Source of the DNA: Cristatella mucedo
Taxonomy: Eukaryota; Bryozoa; Phylactolaemata; Cristatellidae
Reading direction: 5' to 3'
DNA: 52,500 nt
Assembly (NCBI GenBank): GCA_009760855.2
Contig: WPIO01000022.1
Location: 1,755,001 to 1,807,500, forward strand
The position numbers and the translations under genes were made by a program. Below, piece after piece: positions 42,001 through 52,500 of this stretch; position 1 is the stretch's first letter, and the number at the start of each line of letters is the position of its first letter. The notes beneath the pieces were generated by a model. It was not told the DNA's origin. It worked only from the letters and a program-made list of their open reading frames with translations, and did not search any database.

Positions 42001-44334
42001 GTTTTCGTTGAATGAGATCTGGTATTTGGGTATACGTGATCCCAAACTTATTGTACATTGCCCAAATATATTAATGTGTCTGCCCCATCTCAATTCGACC
42101 GCTTGCCGATCGCTGCCAAACACGGATCATCCCGAGCAGCCCGCCCCTGTAGTAACATATTATATAACATATTATGTAGTAATATATTATATAGTAACAT
42201 ATTGGAACAGCGAGCACGATTGCCTGAAGTTAGGCTACGGGCGGAGGTGACTCTAATCGCTTCTCTCCTTCCTCTTCGAGACGACACTTGTGCGTCACAG
42301 GGTCTCGGCTTTGGCAGCACGTCCGATGTATAAGGTTGCACATTGAGCACCGTTGATCTATGAAGGGACAAATCAGATTGAGTTCACGAAGGTGTCCCTC
42401 CTTTAGGCAGACAGTTGGCCCTTGCCTGGGGTGCCACGCTGTAGTAGCATTTCGGTCTGACAGCTCACACTCTGCGGGAAAAAGAAGCAGGGGCCGAAGC
42501 CTCCAGCTGGAAGGTGAAGGCCGGGTGAACGCACAGCAAACGTGAATCTAGATTACTAAGCCAGCAAAGGATCTCCCAGCTGCCTTTATTGCACAAACCG
42601 TACTGCAGGACGTGAATGCGAACTGGCATGTCGCTAGAGGATGTGCTTCGCGGCTTAGATATGCAAAACCACTGCAAGTAAAGCTGACGCTCATTGATCT
42701 GGTTGCCAGTCCTTGAACTGTGTTGCCAGGGCACACGGGACCTGCAGCGGCTCACCATTACTCTCTGTGTGACTGGGTCAGCTCGCCTTCCAGTCGTGAT
42801 CGCTGCGGACTTAGCTCGAGTTTGGGCTTTCATACAAATGCACTGGGGTGCTTCCATGTCCAGACAGTGTGGGCGTGGCCTTGCAGGAATGCTGCTCCAC
42901 CGCCGCCGCCGAACTCACACCATTCCGCCCGGCCAACGGCCACGCTTCGTACCAGCTCGTTAGGCACGGCAGTCGACACCGTAGCTGCTGACTAAGCTCA
43001 ATTTAATTGCGACGGATCAGCAGGGTCGTGTAATCCCACAAATGGCAACTGCTTTCTGCTTTCTCGTCGGCATGTACGAGCGCTACTGCCTCTTTCTCTC
43101 GCTCTCTTTTCTTTCCCTCATCTCTTCTCACGCTCAGGAGCAGCTAATACGTTGGCTACATATCAGTATGTACGTCCTCCCGCTTGAGTCACGTGCGTGC
43201 AATGCAGCAGTTGTCTTCACGCCAACAGTGGGCCTGCAGGGCCTGCATCGCTCATCGCTCTTCTTCGTCGTGCCGCCGTCGCACTTGCGAGCCTCCCCCC
43301 CCCCCCCCGATATCAGAACGCAGGCCGCAAACGCAGCACTCATAACCGGTAGCTGTCTCTGCACGAATGCCGGCGACGCTTAACCAATGCATTACCGCTA
43401 CCGACTGGTAAGTGCGGCATCTATACGCGAAAGTATGCCGAAAGTAGCAGACAGACAGACAGCGTCGACAAAGAACGCTCCTACTTTAGGATCGCAAGCT
43501 AATATCCTTGAGTCTATCCGAGAGCAACGGAGATTTAGAGGCACTCGTCGGCGGACATGACGTACACCAATGGCTTGGCGGCGTACAGCTCAAGTCAGCA
43601 CCGATTCTCAAGCCAGCTCCCGAAACCCACCCAACTGCCTATCTTACGGTGTCGGCTCTTATGCGACCTCGGCCGTCGATTATCACCTAATCTGTTATTA
43701 ACATCTACAATTGAGAAACGGTGAATAATTACTATCAGCGATTACCTGCGCCGCCGCTTCCCCGTTACTCAGCGCGCTCGCTGTCGTGAACTGTACAAAG
43801 ATACCGAGCACGTACCCTCGTGTAGGCGGAGCCACTGGTAGCTACTGTGTCGAGCTGGGCATCGCCCAGCCTAGAGGCCAGCCATGGAAGAGCAAAACCC
43901 GGGGTCGGCTCTCAGAGTCCTGAGAGCCAGAATTTGAGACGGCATGCTCGGTCTCTTCGGCAAAAGCTCTCGACCGAGGTGGACGTCAACACCGACGATC
44001 CAAGCGGCTAGAGAGCTAGCCGAATCTTTGACGGCGTACGCTTGTACTCTTGGAACGGAACCGGTGCAACGGCAGAGCTATCGGAAGCCGACTGAACAGC
44101 TGACACATTTGTACGCCCTTGCCACTGCGTTATCTCGCGCCTTTGGAGTTTGCTGTGTGCAGGATCCTCCCTGTAAAATTTTCCTGTTCGCCTTTGTCTG
44201 GCGCATGCGTGTGTATTACATGAAGTGTAGTGTACCCGGAAAATCACGCTCGCGACACTGTTGCCGGAAGCACCCTGCCTAGCGACCCAGGCCGGGCATA
44301 GGAGAGGGCCCTAGTGGGAATAGGCTAATAATAA
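42001..44334. other. Intergenic region becoming GC-rich, no recognised gene
   Basis: It holds a TAGTAACATATTATA-type tandem stretch at about 42150-42205, a pyrimidine-rich stretch at about 43080-43140, a poly-C run at about 43297-43308 and (CAGA) units near 43448. Two tight hairpins occur at 43855-43869 and 43907-43928. Several open frames of 80-130 codons overlap on both strands in GC-rich sequence without domain motifs and are not called. Confidence 0.5.
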
Positions 44335-45900
44335 TAATAATAATATACTTTATAAAGCACCCAGCGAGAACTCAATCTTTTTCTAGGCACTTGCCATTTA
44401 CTGAAAAAGAAGCACGATCGAGTGCTTAGTGGTAGCACACCCAATTAACAACAAGAATATCGTGGTTAGGGTTGTCGTGCACAGGTTCAGCATGCAAGTG
44501 CGGTTGGTGGCAGCATGCACAGTATCAGCACAATTAAGCACGTAAATGACGAATCACAATGACCCACTAAATGCTGTGATAAATAGATGCATTTTGTTTA
44601 TTTTAGTATGGACGAGTCAGGAGATGTCGTAACGCAAATTGGGAGTGAGTTCCATGCTGTCAGAGCATACGAACTAAAAGCAAGGTCTCCAAAGGATTTG
44701 AAATTTGTGAGGTATAGAGAAATAGTTACATTCGGAAAAGCGGGTTGCACACTGCTTAGCCTTATGAGGGAGTAGATCTAATAGGTCGGCTGAAGCCAAA
44801 GATTGAAGGGACATAAGGGTGAGTGACAAAACCTTGAAGTCAATGCGTTCCTTGACTGCGAGCCAGTGGAGGTCTGCGAGAAGTGCTGATGTGGCAACTG
44901 CGACGCTCACGACAGACAAGCATGGCTGCTGAGTTTGCACAAGCTTTTAGCACGTGAGTGCATAGGCCACTAGGCCAGAAAGTAGCGAGTTACAGAAGTC
45001 AAGACGGGATGTCACAAATGCATAGACCAATTTAGATGTTGTATACTTGTCTAAACAAGCCCGAATTTCAGTATTGTTATACAGCTGAAAGTAGGCAGAC
45101 TTGATTGCACAGCTGTTGTGGTCGTCTAACAAAGGGTCACTATTTAACATAAACGCCTAGATTTCGTACAGATTCAATAAATAGCCTAGCAGAGCCAATT
45201 TTGAGCGTTAGCCTTTCCAATTTCAAAATCACACTTGGTTTGCCCAATAAATAGTTAGTCGGTCTTATCCTCATTCAATTTAAGAAAACGTGCTGCCATT
45301 TATTTGAGAATGGCATCAATACATGCAGCAAGTGAGTTGAGAGAATTCGAGGTGCTCGAAGGCTGGGAGGAAAAGAACATCAAAGGAATCAAAGATCAAA
45401 GGAAAAGAACAACTGAGTGTTATCCGCAGAGAAATGAAAGCCTAGATTGTGCTTGGCAGTCACATCGGCAAGAGGAAGATCATAAACCGTGAAAAGAACA
45501 GGACAAAGCACGGAGCACTGAGGTCCCCCATATTTCCAAGGTTCCTCGGATGATCTTCGTCCATTCACATCAACACTCTGGAGTCTCTCACTGAGATAGG
45601 ACCCGAACCATTGCAATGAACTGCTAGTAATGTGCTCAAGAAGGAATTCGTGATTGATAGTATCAAAAGCTTCCGAAAGATCAAGCAAAACAAGCAGAGA
45701 TACTCTGCCAATGTCTGCATTCCTAATTAGGCCGTTGTACACCCGAAGCTGTGCTTACTCTTTGGGGCGATTAGCTCTAAAAATAGTATTAGTGATTAGC
45801 TCTAAAAACCAGTGATTAGCTGTTCAACCGATAAACTGAATGGCTGTCTTTCAGTCATTCGTCTGTGGATGTCGGCTGATTTCTTCAAACTAAGCGACGA
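44335..45900 (-). mobile_element. LINE B, RT to 3' tail, antisense
   Basis: It begins with a (TAA)n tail ('aataataataataatata') and the antisense terminus 'agcacccagcgagaactcaat'. The minus strand then reads HWLAVKERIDFKVLSLTL (about 44860), YTTSKLVYAFVTSRLDFCNS (about 45010), HFSADNTQLFFSF (about 45400; second catalytic Asp is Asn) and LVLLDLSEAFDTINHEFLLE (about 45690). Stops break it into short pieces. Confidence 0.75.
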
Positions 45901-46029
45901 TACTATTTAACTGCTTCTCATAAAAATCCCAACCATGCTGCTGGACTACCGTCGTTAACGATCCGCGATGCTAACAGCCGTTAGAAGCTGTTGGCACATC
46001 AGCTTCTACTTCCACTCATATCTTTGCTG

Positions 46030-46170
46030 CTACCTGGATCTCAGGCCAAGGTAAGTCGTTGTTGGCCGATCACGGGTTCGAGTCCTGCTCTGTCGGCGAT
46101 CCTTTCTCTTTCACTGCAAGCGGCGTGGCGATCGCCGCCAATACTCTTCCGACGGTACACAAATGACGCC
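46030..46170 (+). mobile_element. tRNA-derived SINE
   Basis: 'gatcacgggttcgagtcctg' is a good B box. It is followed by 'cggcgatcctttctc' and 'cactgcaagcggcgtggc', which match the SINE body at 16665-16705. The A-box part ('aaggtaagtcgttgttggcc') is weak. Confidence 0.5.
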
Positions 46171-47009
46171 GTTAATTTATCGGCAAAATTTAAGGAAAAA
46201 GTTCCATTCCGGTACCGTCGCCGCTTTCTCCGATCCGAAGCCGACAAATCCTCCGCGTCGTCGTCCAAGGTGGGCGCAGCCGCAGCGGGCGGGCGGAGAA
46301 GCAGCAGCGGCGTCCATCGCTGCTCGGCGTCCTCGGCTTCGGCGCAACTCTATACTTCTCGATGTCTTCGTGAGCGGCGGCCTGTTCAAACAGGTCCGTT
46401 TTGTCGCCGCAGCTTATCCAGCCTGCTAGTCAGTGCGGCTCCGCCGAGGCCGCTTCTCGGTGGGTCGGTAAGCCTCGCAGCGGCTAGTCTGAGACCGACC
46501 GACACGCGACGCAGCCGTTGGCCACCCCATGCGTCTCATCGCGGCCACTGAGCGACGGACGGCGTCCGACATGCCGGGGCGGGTGTCAGGCGGCCTGCAC
46601 ACCTCTGCAGCGGCGGCCGGCGGCAGTGATGCCCATCGGCAACGGTAAGCAGGGGGGGGGTGGCGGCGGCGGCGCCGCCGGAGCAGCCGACGCTCTGGAA
46701 GCTAGAGCGGTCATCTGCACGGCGGCGGCTGCCGCCGCCCGAGAAACCCGACCGGATGCAGTGTCAACGGTGGCGACGGCTTCGGGAGGGGAAACGCTCG
46801 TACGCGTTTTCTGAACTCCCTGGGCCATGGACGTAATGCGATGCCGTCGGCGCGAGCAAGACCGCATTCTGAGTGCAGCGTGACACTGCCGGCGCAAGCT
46901 CTACGCTCCGAGCTTCGTTCGGCCTTCGTTCTCGGACCGACTGAACACGCTTCGATGGTCGCACTCGCTGCGTTCCAGCACTCCTGTATGTATCAGCTGC
47001 CTACGACAT
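46171..47009. other. CpG-rich sequence, no recognised gene
   Basis: High CpG density with runs of CGG/CGC triplets makes long frames open on both strands. None has a recognisable motif. It could hold a promoter or non-coding exon, but nothing specific supports this. Confidence 0.4.
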
Positions 47010-48605
47010 CCCGATGTCCTACTTGAACAAGTGAGAAAAACGTGTGGTCTGGCAGATGGGGCACTGCCGTGGTTTCGATCATACTTGTCTGATCGTGTTC
47101 AATCCGAGTCGTGTGGGGGGCAGGTCTCATCGACCAGACCAGTCACCTGTGGAGTCCCTCGAGGGTCCATTCTTGGTCTGTTGCTATTCTCCATTTATAC
47201 TCAACCTCTGGAAAAAGCGATTCAGGCCCATAATGTATCTCCGTCTGTAACTCCACAAAGCCATAAAGACTATGTGGGTGTTACGCAAGAGAGTCCTGTA
47301 TGGCGCACTCACAGCCTAAGCGGCTTTCGGCTTCATGACAGACTTCATGTCACGTAGCAAAGAGAAAGTGGGAAGCATTGCAGCGTCAGGAGAGCAGTTG
47401 ATGTAGTGAGTAGCTTGGAAGCAGCAGCTCAGGACCGCTGAAAAGGATGAGCCGTAGTCGGCAGCAGAAGAGTAGTTGTCGTTGCGTAAGAATCGTGGAA
47501 GCGAGTTCCACAGTCTAGGACCTGCAGAGCTGAAGCTTCTGTCGCCAACGGTCTTTAAGAGGAGGAATGGAATGGAATATTAAACACTTTTATTCTGAGG
47601 ACGGAAAGCTGTATTTGTCTTTTAAACTGTCGCAATCTGCTGCAGCAACGGATTAACTGAATGCTTGCCTTGCCGACATTCGATTCTGGATGTCGGCTAA
47701 TTTTCTTAAAACTACACGACGATAAAACTGAGCTACTGCTCATATAGCACCCCAAGCATGCGGCTGGACTAGAAGCCTTTGCTCTTTTAATAGGTGATGC
47801 TGTTGTGTGACCGTCATCATCTGCTCGGAATTTAGGCGTCGTTTTCGACAGATGCCTAAATTTTGAAAGCTTCGCTAAGAAGACAGCTTCTACAGCTAGC
47901 CATCGCGTCAGATCCCTCTCTACGATTAGGAACTTTCTCCCACAGTGGCTTGCAAAATATTTAACTAGCTCTTTAGTTCTGTCTCGGCTTGGTTATTTTA
48001 GGCCACTGCAGCTGGCTCTGAATATGACTGCAAGGTTAACTTTTGCAAATTCCAGAGGCTTGACCAGGTGTCTCCTTTGCTGAAAAAGCTAGGATAGCTG
48101 CCTGCTGATCAGCAGATACAGAGAAAAGTTCTTACGCTGACCCATAAGGCCCGCCACGGCTTGGCTCCTCCATACCTAGCTTAACTGCGGTACCAGCTTC
48201 AGCCTCTACGTGCCTTCAGGTCCTGTATGGACAATAAATTAGCTGTTCCATTTCTCCGCTTAAAGACCGTTGGCGTCAGAACCTTTAGCTCTGCAGATCC
48301 TAGACTGTGGAACTCACTTCCTCGATTCTTACGCAATGACAACTACTCCCCTGCTGCCGACTATGACTCATCCTTTCCAGCGGTCCTGAGCTGCTACTTT
48401 CATGCTACTCACTACCTCAACTGCTCTCGTGACTCTGCAATGCCTCCCACTGTCTTTTTGTTGCGTGAGATGAAGTCTGTTAGCTACCGAGTGCGTACCA
48501 AAAGCCGCTTAGGCTGTGAATGCGCTATGCGGAAATCTCCTTTGTAACACCAAGATAGTCTTTGTGACTTTGTGGAGTTACCGATGGTGAGACATTACAT
48601 TACAT
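47010..48605 (+). mobile_element. LINE A, RT to 3' tail, sense, split by an antisense LINE A piece
   Basis: 47030-47232 encodes [29 protein letters not shown] and [14 protein letters not shown]. It resumes at about 47571 with HFYSEDGKLYLSFKLS (YADD position degraded) and continues through [36 protein letters not shown] and 'tttgtggagttaccgatgg', with the tail ACATTACATTACATT near 48592-48606. The interruption at 47233-47570 is a separate copy on the other strand. Confidence 0.8.
47233..47570 (-). mobile_element. LINE A 3' end inserted antisense inside another LINE A
   Basis: It starts 'aatgtatctccgtctgtaac' and 'cataaagactatgtgggtg', as at 34034 and 40069, and ends 'gtctttaagaggaggaatgg'. 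Its left edge falls within the host's GGCCCAT|GGAATA position and its right edge rejoins 'atggaatatt', so it lies precisely between the 'AIQAH' and 'HFY' codons of the host RT. AATG occurs at both junctions. Confidence 0.75.
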
Positions 48606-50153
<1,548 letters not shown>

Positions 50154-50412
50154 GCGGAGCCAGGGATGCATTTAGGGGGACCAGCAAGATTTTCGTGCAG
50201 GGCGACAAGATCCTCATTTAGCGAAAATGTATTCGGAAAATGATAGCGTTCATTCAACAAGCACTCAGCGATAGCTTATGGACTGGAAGTAGGAGATTAT
50301 TTCGTCATTGGCGAGTGTCGGGGCTTAGGTGCAGGGGACGGCACGGGCCCTTGCACAGGGGCGCAGCGGGCCAATGCCCCGCCCCTCGCCCCCACCAATC
50401 GCCTGGCTCCGC
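50154..50412. mobile_element. Candidate terminal-inverted-repeat element
   Basis: GCGGAGCCAGG at 50154-50164 and CCTGGCTCCGC at 50402-50412 form a perfect 11-bp inverted repeat 259 bp apart. The inside has 'gcatttagggggaccagcaag' and a G/C-rich right side ('aatgccccgcccctcgccc'), a composition common in animal MITEs. No clear target duplication was identified. Confidence 0.3.
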
Positions 50413-50618
50413 CCGGCGCACATGCAATTATTCTTCGGCTTGACCAACGTCGACGGCGACGAGCAACGATAGATATATGACTGCGGTGCGTGCGCGTCTT
50501 AGCAGGCGATCCGGGCGTCATCGTCAGGCTTCGATTCGATTCAATCGATCGGCGTCCGGCGCTACTCGAACAAAGCTGTCTTCGGATCGTCACTGTCAAC
50601 GGATTAGGAGATCGGCCG

Positions 50619-50671
50619 TTAGGTGAGCGCCGCCGCCGACGACGAGAGCGTCGGCGGCGGCGCTCACCTAA
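50619..50671. repeat. Perfect 23-bp-arm palindrome (hairpin)
   Basis: The left arm 50619-50641 starts TTAGGTGAGCGCC and the right arm 50649-50671 is its exact reverse complement. The 7-nt loop is ACGAGAG. Each strand contains AG|GTGAGC, a good 5' splice-site consensus. It lies about 740 bp upstream of the TATA box. Confidence 0.95.
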
Positions 50672-51407
50672 ACGAGAAACCTTTGCCGTCCGCTGCCACC
50701 CAATCGTGCAATCCGGCGGTGGCCGGCGCTAGCGCGGTCGCCACTAGCTCCTGGCCGCCGTTGACGTGGCCGCAGCGAGCAGCGTCCGAGCGAAGCGACC
50801 CGACGCGGAGGAGGAGGAGGAGACGTGGCGCGTGCTCTGCGGCGCTGCACCGCTTCCGCCCGACTCACGTCTCGCTCTGAGAGCACTTGTCGACGACGCA
50901 TCTGCGGACTCTCACAGAGAGAAGCTCTCTCGCCGCTGCCACTTTGCGGGGGATCCCGATCGGTAAACACTGTTACAAAGCCCGGCGCGCCCGGCGGCCT
51001 CGCAGCCCAGCGCCACCGGTTCGACGCGTGCGTCAGCGCCGCACCGCGCGCGGCGGCCTCTCCAAACTTCCAATCGCGCCCCGCCCCCGACGCAGAGCGG
51101 GTCGCCGCCGCCGAGAGCCTGCACCGAGCTTCATTAGGTGGCTCCAGCGCGTGTGTGCGTTGGCTTGGCGCCGCGGAGCGTCCTCATTCAAGCCGACGTC
51201 ACCGCCCTGTCGGCTCGCAAACAAACCAGACCGTAGCGGCGAGCGCATGCTGCGCGTTCATTGTGGGCGTTTTCAGCGCGCTTTAGTGTGGCGATCATTA
51301 TGGCTGTCGGGCGAGCGAACAACGGGTAGCGAAGAACCTTGGGCGCTGAGCTTATCAACAAGGCGCCGCGCTGGCCTCGACGAGCGCCGCTCGCGCAGCG
51401 AGTCCTC

Positions 51408-51415
51408 TATAAAAG
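51408..51415 (+). promoter_or_regulatory. TATA box of the right-hand gene
   Basis: TATAAAAG stands in otherwise CpG-rich DNA. A possible initiator (GCAGTCACC, 51442-51450) lies about 35 bp downstream, and the first open coding ATG is at 51822. A donor-like G|GTAAGC at 51537 suggests that some transcripts might splice within the 5' UTR. Confidence 0.6.
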
Positions 51416-51821
51416 CGACGCTAGCTCGCGCGCGCGCACGCGCAGTCACCGAAACTCGCACCGCCGGCCGAGCCGCCCGCTCAGGTTACGGGGTGCGCGA
51501 CTTCCGCCGGGGCGCGCGACTCGATCCACCGCGCCGGTAAGCGACCTCAAAGTTCGCGAGCGCGGCCTCGTCTGCGTGTCTGCGAGGACGAGGTCGAAGT
51601 GCGCGAGCGCGGCCTCCTACCTCATCTGCGCCGCCCGCCGCCCTGCCCCGCTGCTGCTGCTGCCGCCGCCACCTCGGGTGCCGCCACGGCCGCCGCTTCC
51701 GGTGCCGCAGCCAACGTTTACCGCCGCTGCGGCCGACGCCGACTCCCGTCGCAGAGCCCGAACGCTGCGCGGCGCCGCAACGCGAACGCCGCGCGGCTGA
51801 GAGTTCCGTTTTGCAGCGGCG

Positions 51822-52500
51822 ATGCAGCGGTCGCAGCAGCAGTACGGGCGCTTCCGCAAGAACTTGAAAGACAAGCTCGTCTACCACAGCTCGTACGAAC
51901 GGGCGACGCTGGTGCGCATGAAAAAAATGGAGAGCAACCTGGACCGCCTGTGCCGGCTCGAGCTGCGCTGCCTCGATCTCGACTGCGACAACAACGTCGC
52001 CGCCCTGCGCACCGACCAGCACCTGTTCAAGAAGCTGAGAAAGGCGCGCGTCGACCGCTGGCTGGAGCAGCGAGTGGGCCAGCACTATGGCCAGCGCGAC
52101 GCGTCGCCTCCGCCGCCGCCGCCGCCGCCGCCGCGGTCCCAGCCGCCGCCCCTACCGCTGCCGCCGCTGCCGCCGACAGCTCCCCTACGGCAGCAGCCGG
52201 CCCCGGCGAGAGCGGGCGGCGGCCGCCTGGTCGCTCGGAACGGCGCCAACGTCGAAGCAGCGCGCGCTCGGTTTCGGGACGCTTCGCCACCGCGAGCGCG
52301 CGAGCTGCCGGCCCGCGCCGCCGCCGGCGAAACCGGACGCTCGGCCCAGTCGGACGCCAGACTTCCGGCTTGCCCCACCGCCGTCGCCACAGCTGACGCA
52401 TCTGCCGAGTCCGACGGCTTGGCGACCGGCGATTCGCCGTCGCCACTAGACGGGTCGCGACGAGCGCGACGCGGCCGCGACGGCGGCGGCGTCGGCGGGC
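51822..52500 (+). CDS. Unrecognised protein, N-terminal part (runs off the window)
   Basis: An ATG at 51822 opens a frame with no stop to the window end (226 codons). An in-frame TGA at 51798-51800, eight codons upstream, limits the start. Residues 1-92 are unlike a random GC-rich frame: they are mixed and charged, probably helical (RFRKNLKDKLVYHSSYERAT, VRMKKMESNLDRLCRLELRC, HLFKKLRKARVDRWLEQRV) and contain Cys44, Cys50, Cys55 and Trp80. Residues 96-104 are nine prolines, followed by a Pro/Ala/Arg/Ser-rich low-complexity stretch that is probably disordered. I do not recognise the family. The TATA box 414 bp upstream and the CpG-rich context fit a first coding exon. The unbroken helical N-terminus, with biased third positions (mostly G/C), supports real coding. 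The low-complexity part could also be a fortuitous extension if a splice donor lies inside it. Confidence 0.65.
   Translation, partial: MQRSQQQYGRFRKNLKDKLVYHSSYERATLVRMKKMESNLDRLCRLELRCLDLDCDNNVAALRTDQHLFKKLRKARVDRWLEQRVGQHYGQRDASPPPPPPPPPRSQPPPLPLPPLPPTAPLRQQPAPARAGGGRLVARNGANVEAARARFRDASPPRARELPARAAAGETGRSAQSDARLPACPTAVATADASAESDGLATGDSPSPLDGSRRARRGRDGGGVGG

Noticed and set aside
46586-46897. Overlapping frames in the CpG-rich segment (both strands)
   Set aside because: They contain poly-Pro/poly-Gly and Ala from CGG/CGC triplets, no domain motifs, and equal quality on both strands.
51599-52396. 265-codon + frame and 199-codon - frame over the right-hand CpG region
   Set aside because: They are GC-rich shadows of the frame starting at 51822, dominated by Arg/Ala/Pro/Ser. 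The 51822 frame has the more protein-like N-terminus.

Overview
The window looks like nuclear DNA of an animal, most likely an invertebrate. It holds one gene cut into many exons with GT-AG introns, long introns filled with retrotransposon debris, (CT)n/(TA)n/(TG)n microsatellites, and a CpG-rich TATA promoter region at the right end. No prokaryotic operon, CRISPR or rRNA signal was seen. The phylum cannot be settled from the sequence alone; a lophotrochozoan or arthropod would fit.

Main gene: ten exons between 3619 and 38619 on the + strand splice in a consistent frame into about 639 residues. They form the C-terminal half of an ABCA-type full ABC transporter, closest in layout to ABCA5: the last part of the second transmembrane domain, the second nucleotide-binding domain (Walker A, Q-loop, LSGGT signature, Walker B, H-loop) and the conserved C-terminal tail. 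The 5' exons lie left of the window. The last intron is 13.7 kb and is mostly nested retroelements.

Transposon layer: (i) a decayed Ty3/gypsy integrase at the left edge; (ii) three fragments of an R2/NeSL-like LINE with a restriction-like endonuclease (1893-2930 -, 7330-8280 +, 39430-40066 -); (iii) two L2/CR1-like LINE families. 'LINE A' has a (TGTAA)n-type 3' tail. 'LINE B' has a (TTA)n-type tail ending in a conserved CTCTGA.GG.GCTATA block. (iv) tRNA-headed SINEs, at least one of which carries the LINE B 3' end; (v) a 188-bp hAT MITE resembling the SPIN family, with an 8-bp target duplication, inserted in a LINE B copy; (vi) a possible diverged LTR-like pair at 11.7 and 13.4 kb. Several copies are nested, so relative insertion order can be read. 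Most copies inside the transporter gene lie antisense to it.

Right end (about 42-52.5 kb): after a further LINE/SINE zone the sequence becomes GC- and CpG-rich. It contains a long TC-to-TA compound microsatellite, a perfect 23-bp-arm palindrome, a TATA box at 51408, and an ATG at 51822 opening a reading frame that runs off the window for 226 codons: a basic helical N-terminus followed by a polyproline tract. This looks like the first coding exon of a second + strand gene that I do not recognise.

No convincing new biological system was found. The strongest leads are the SPIN-like insertion, the LINE/SINE tail partnership, the nested-insertion history and the unidentified gene at the right edge.
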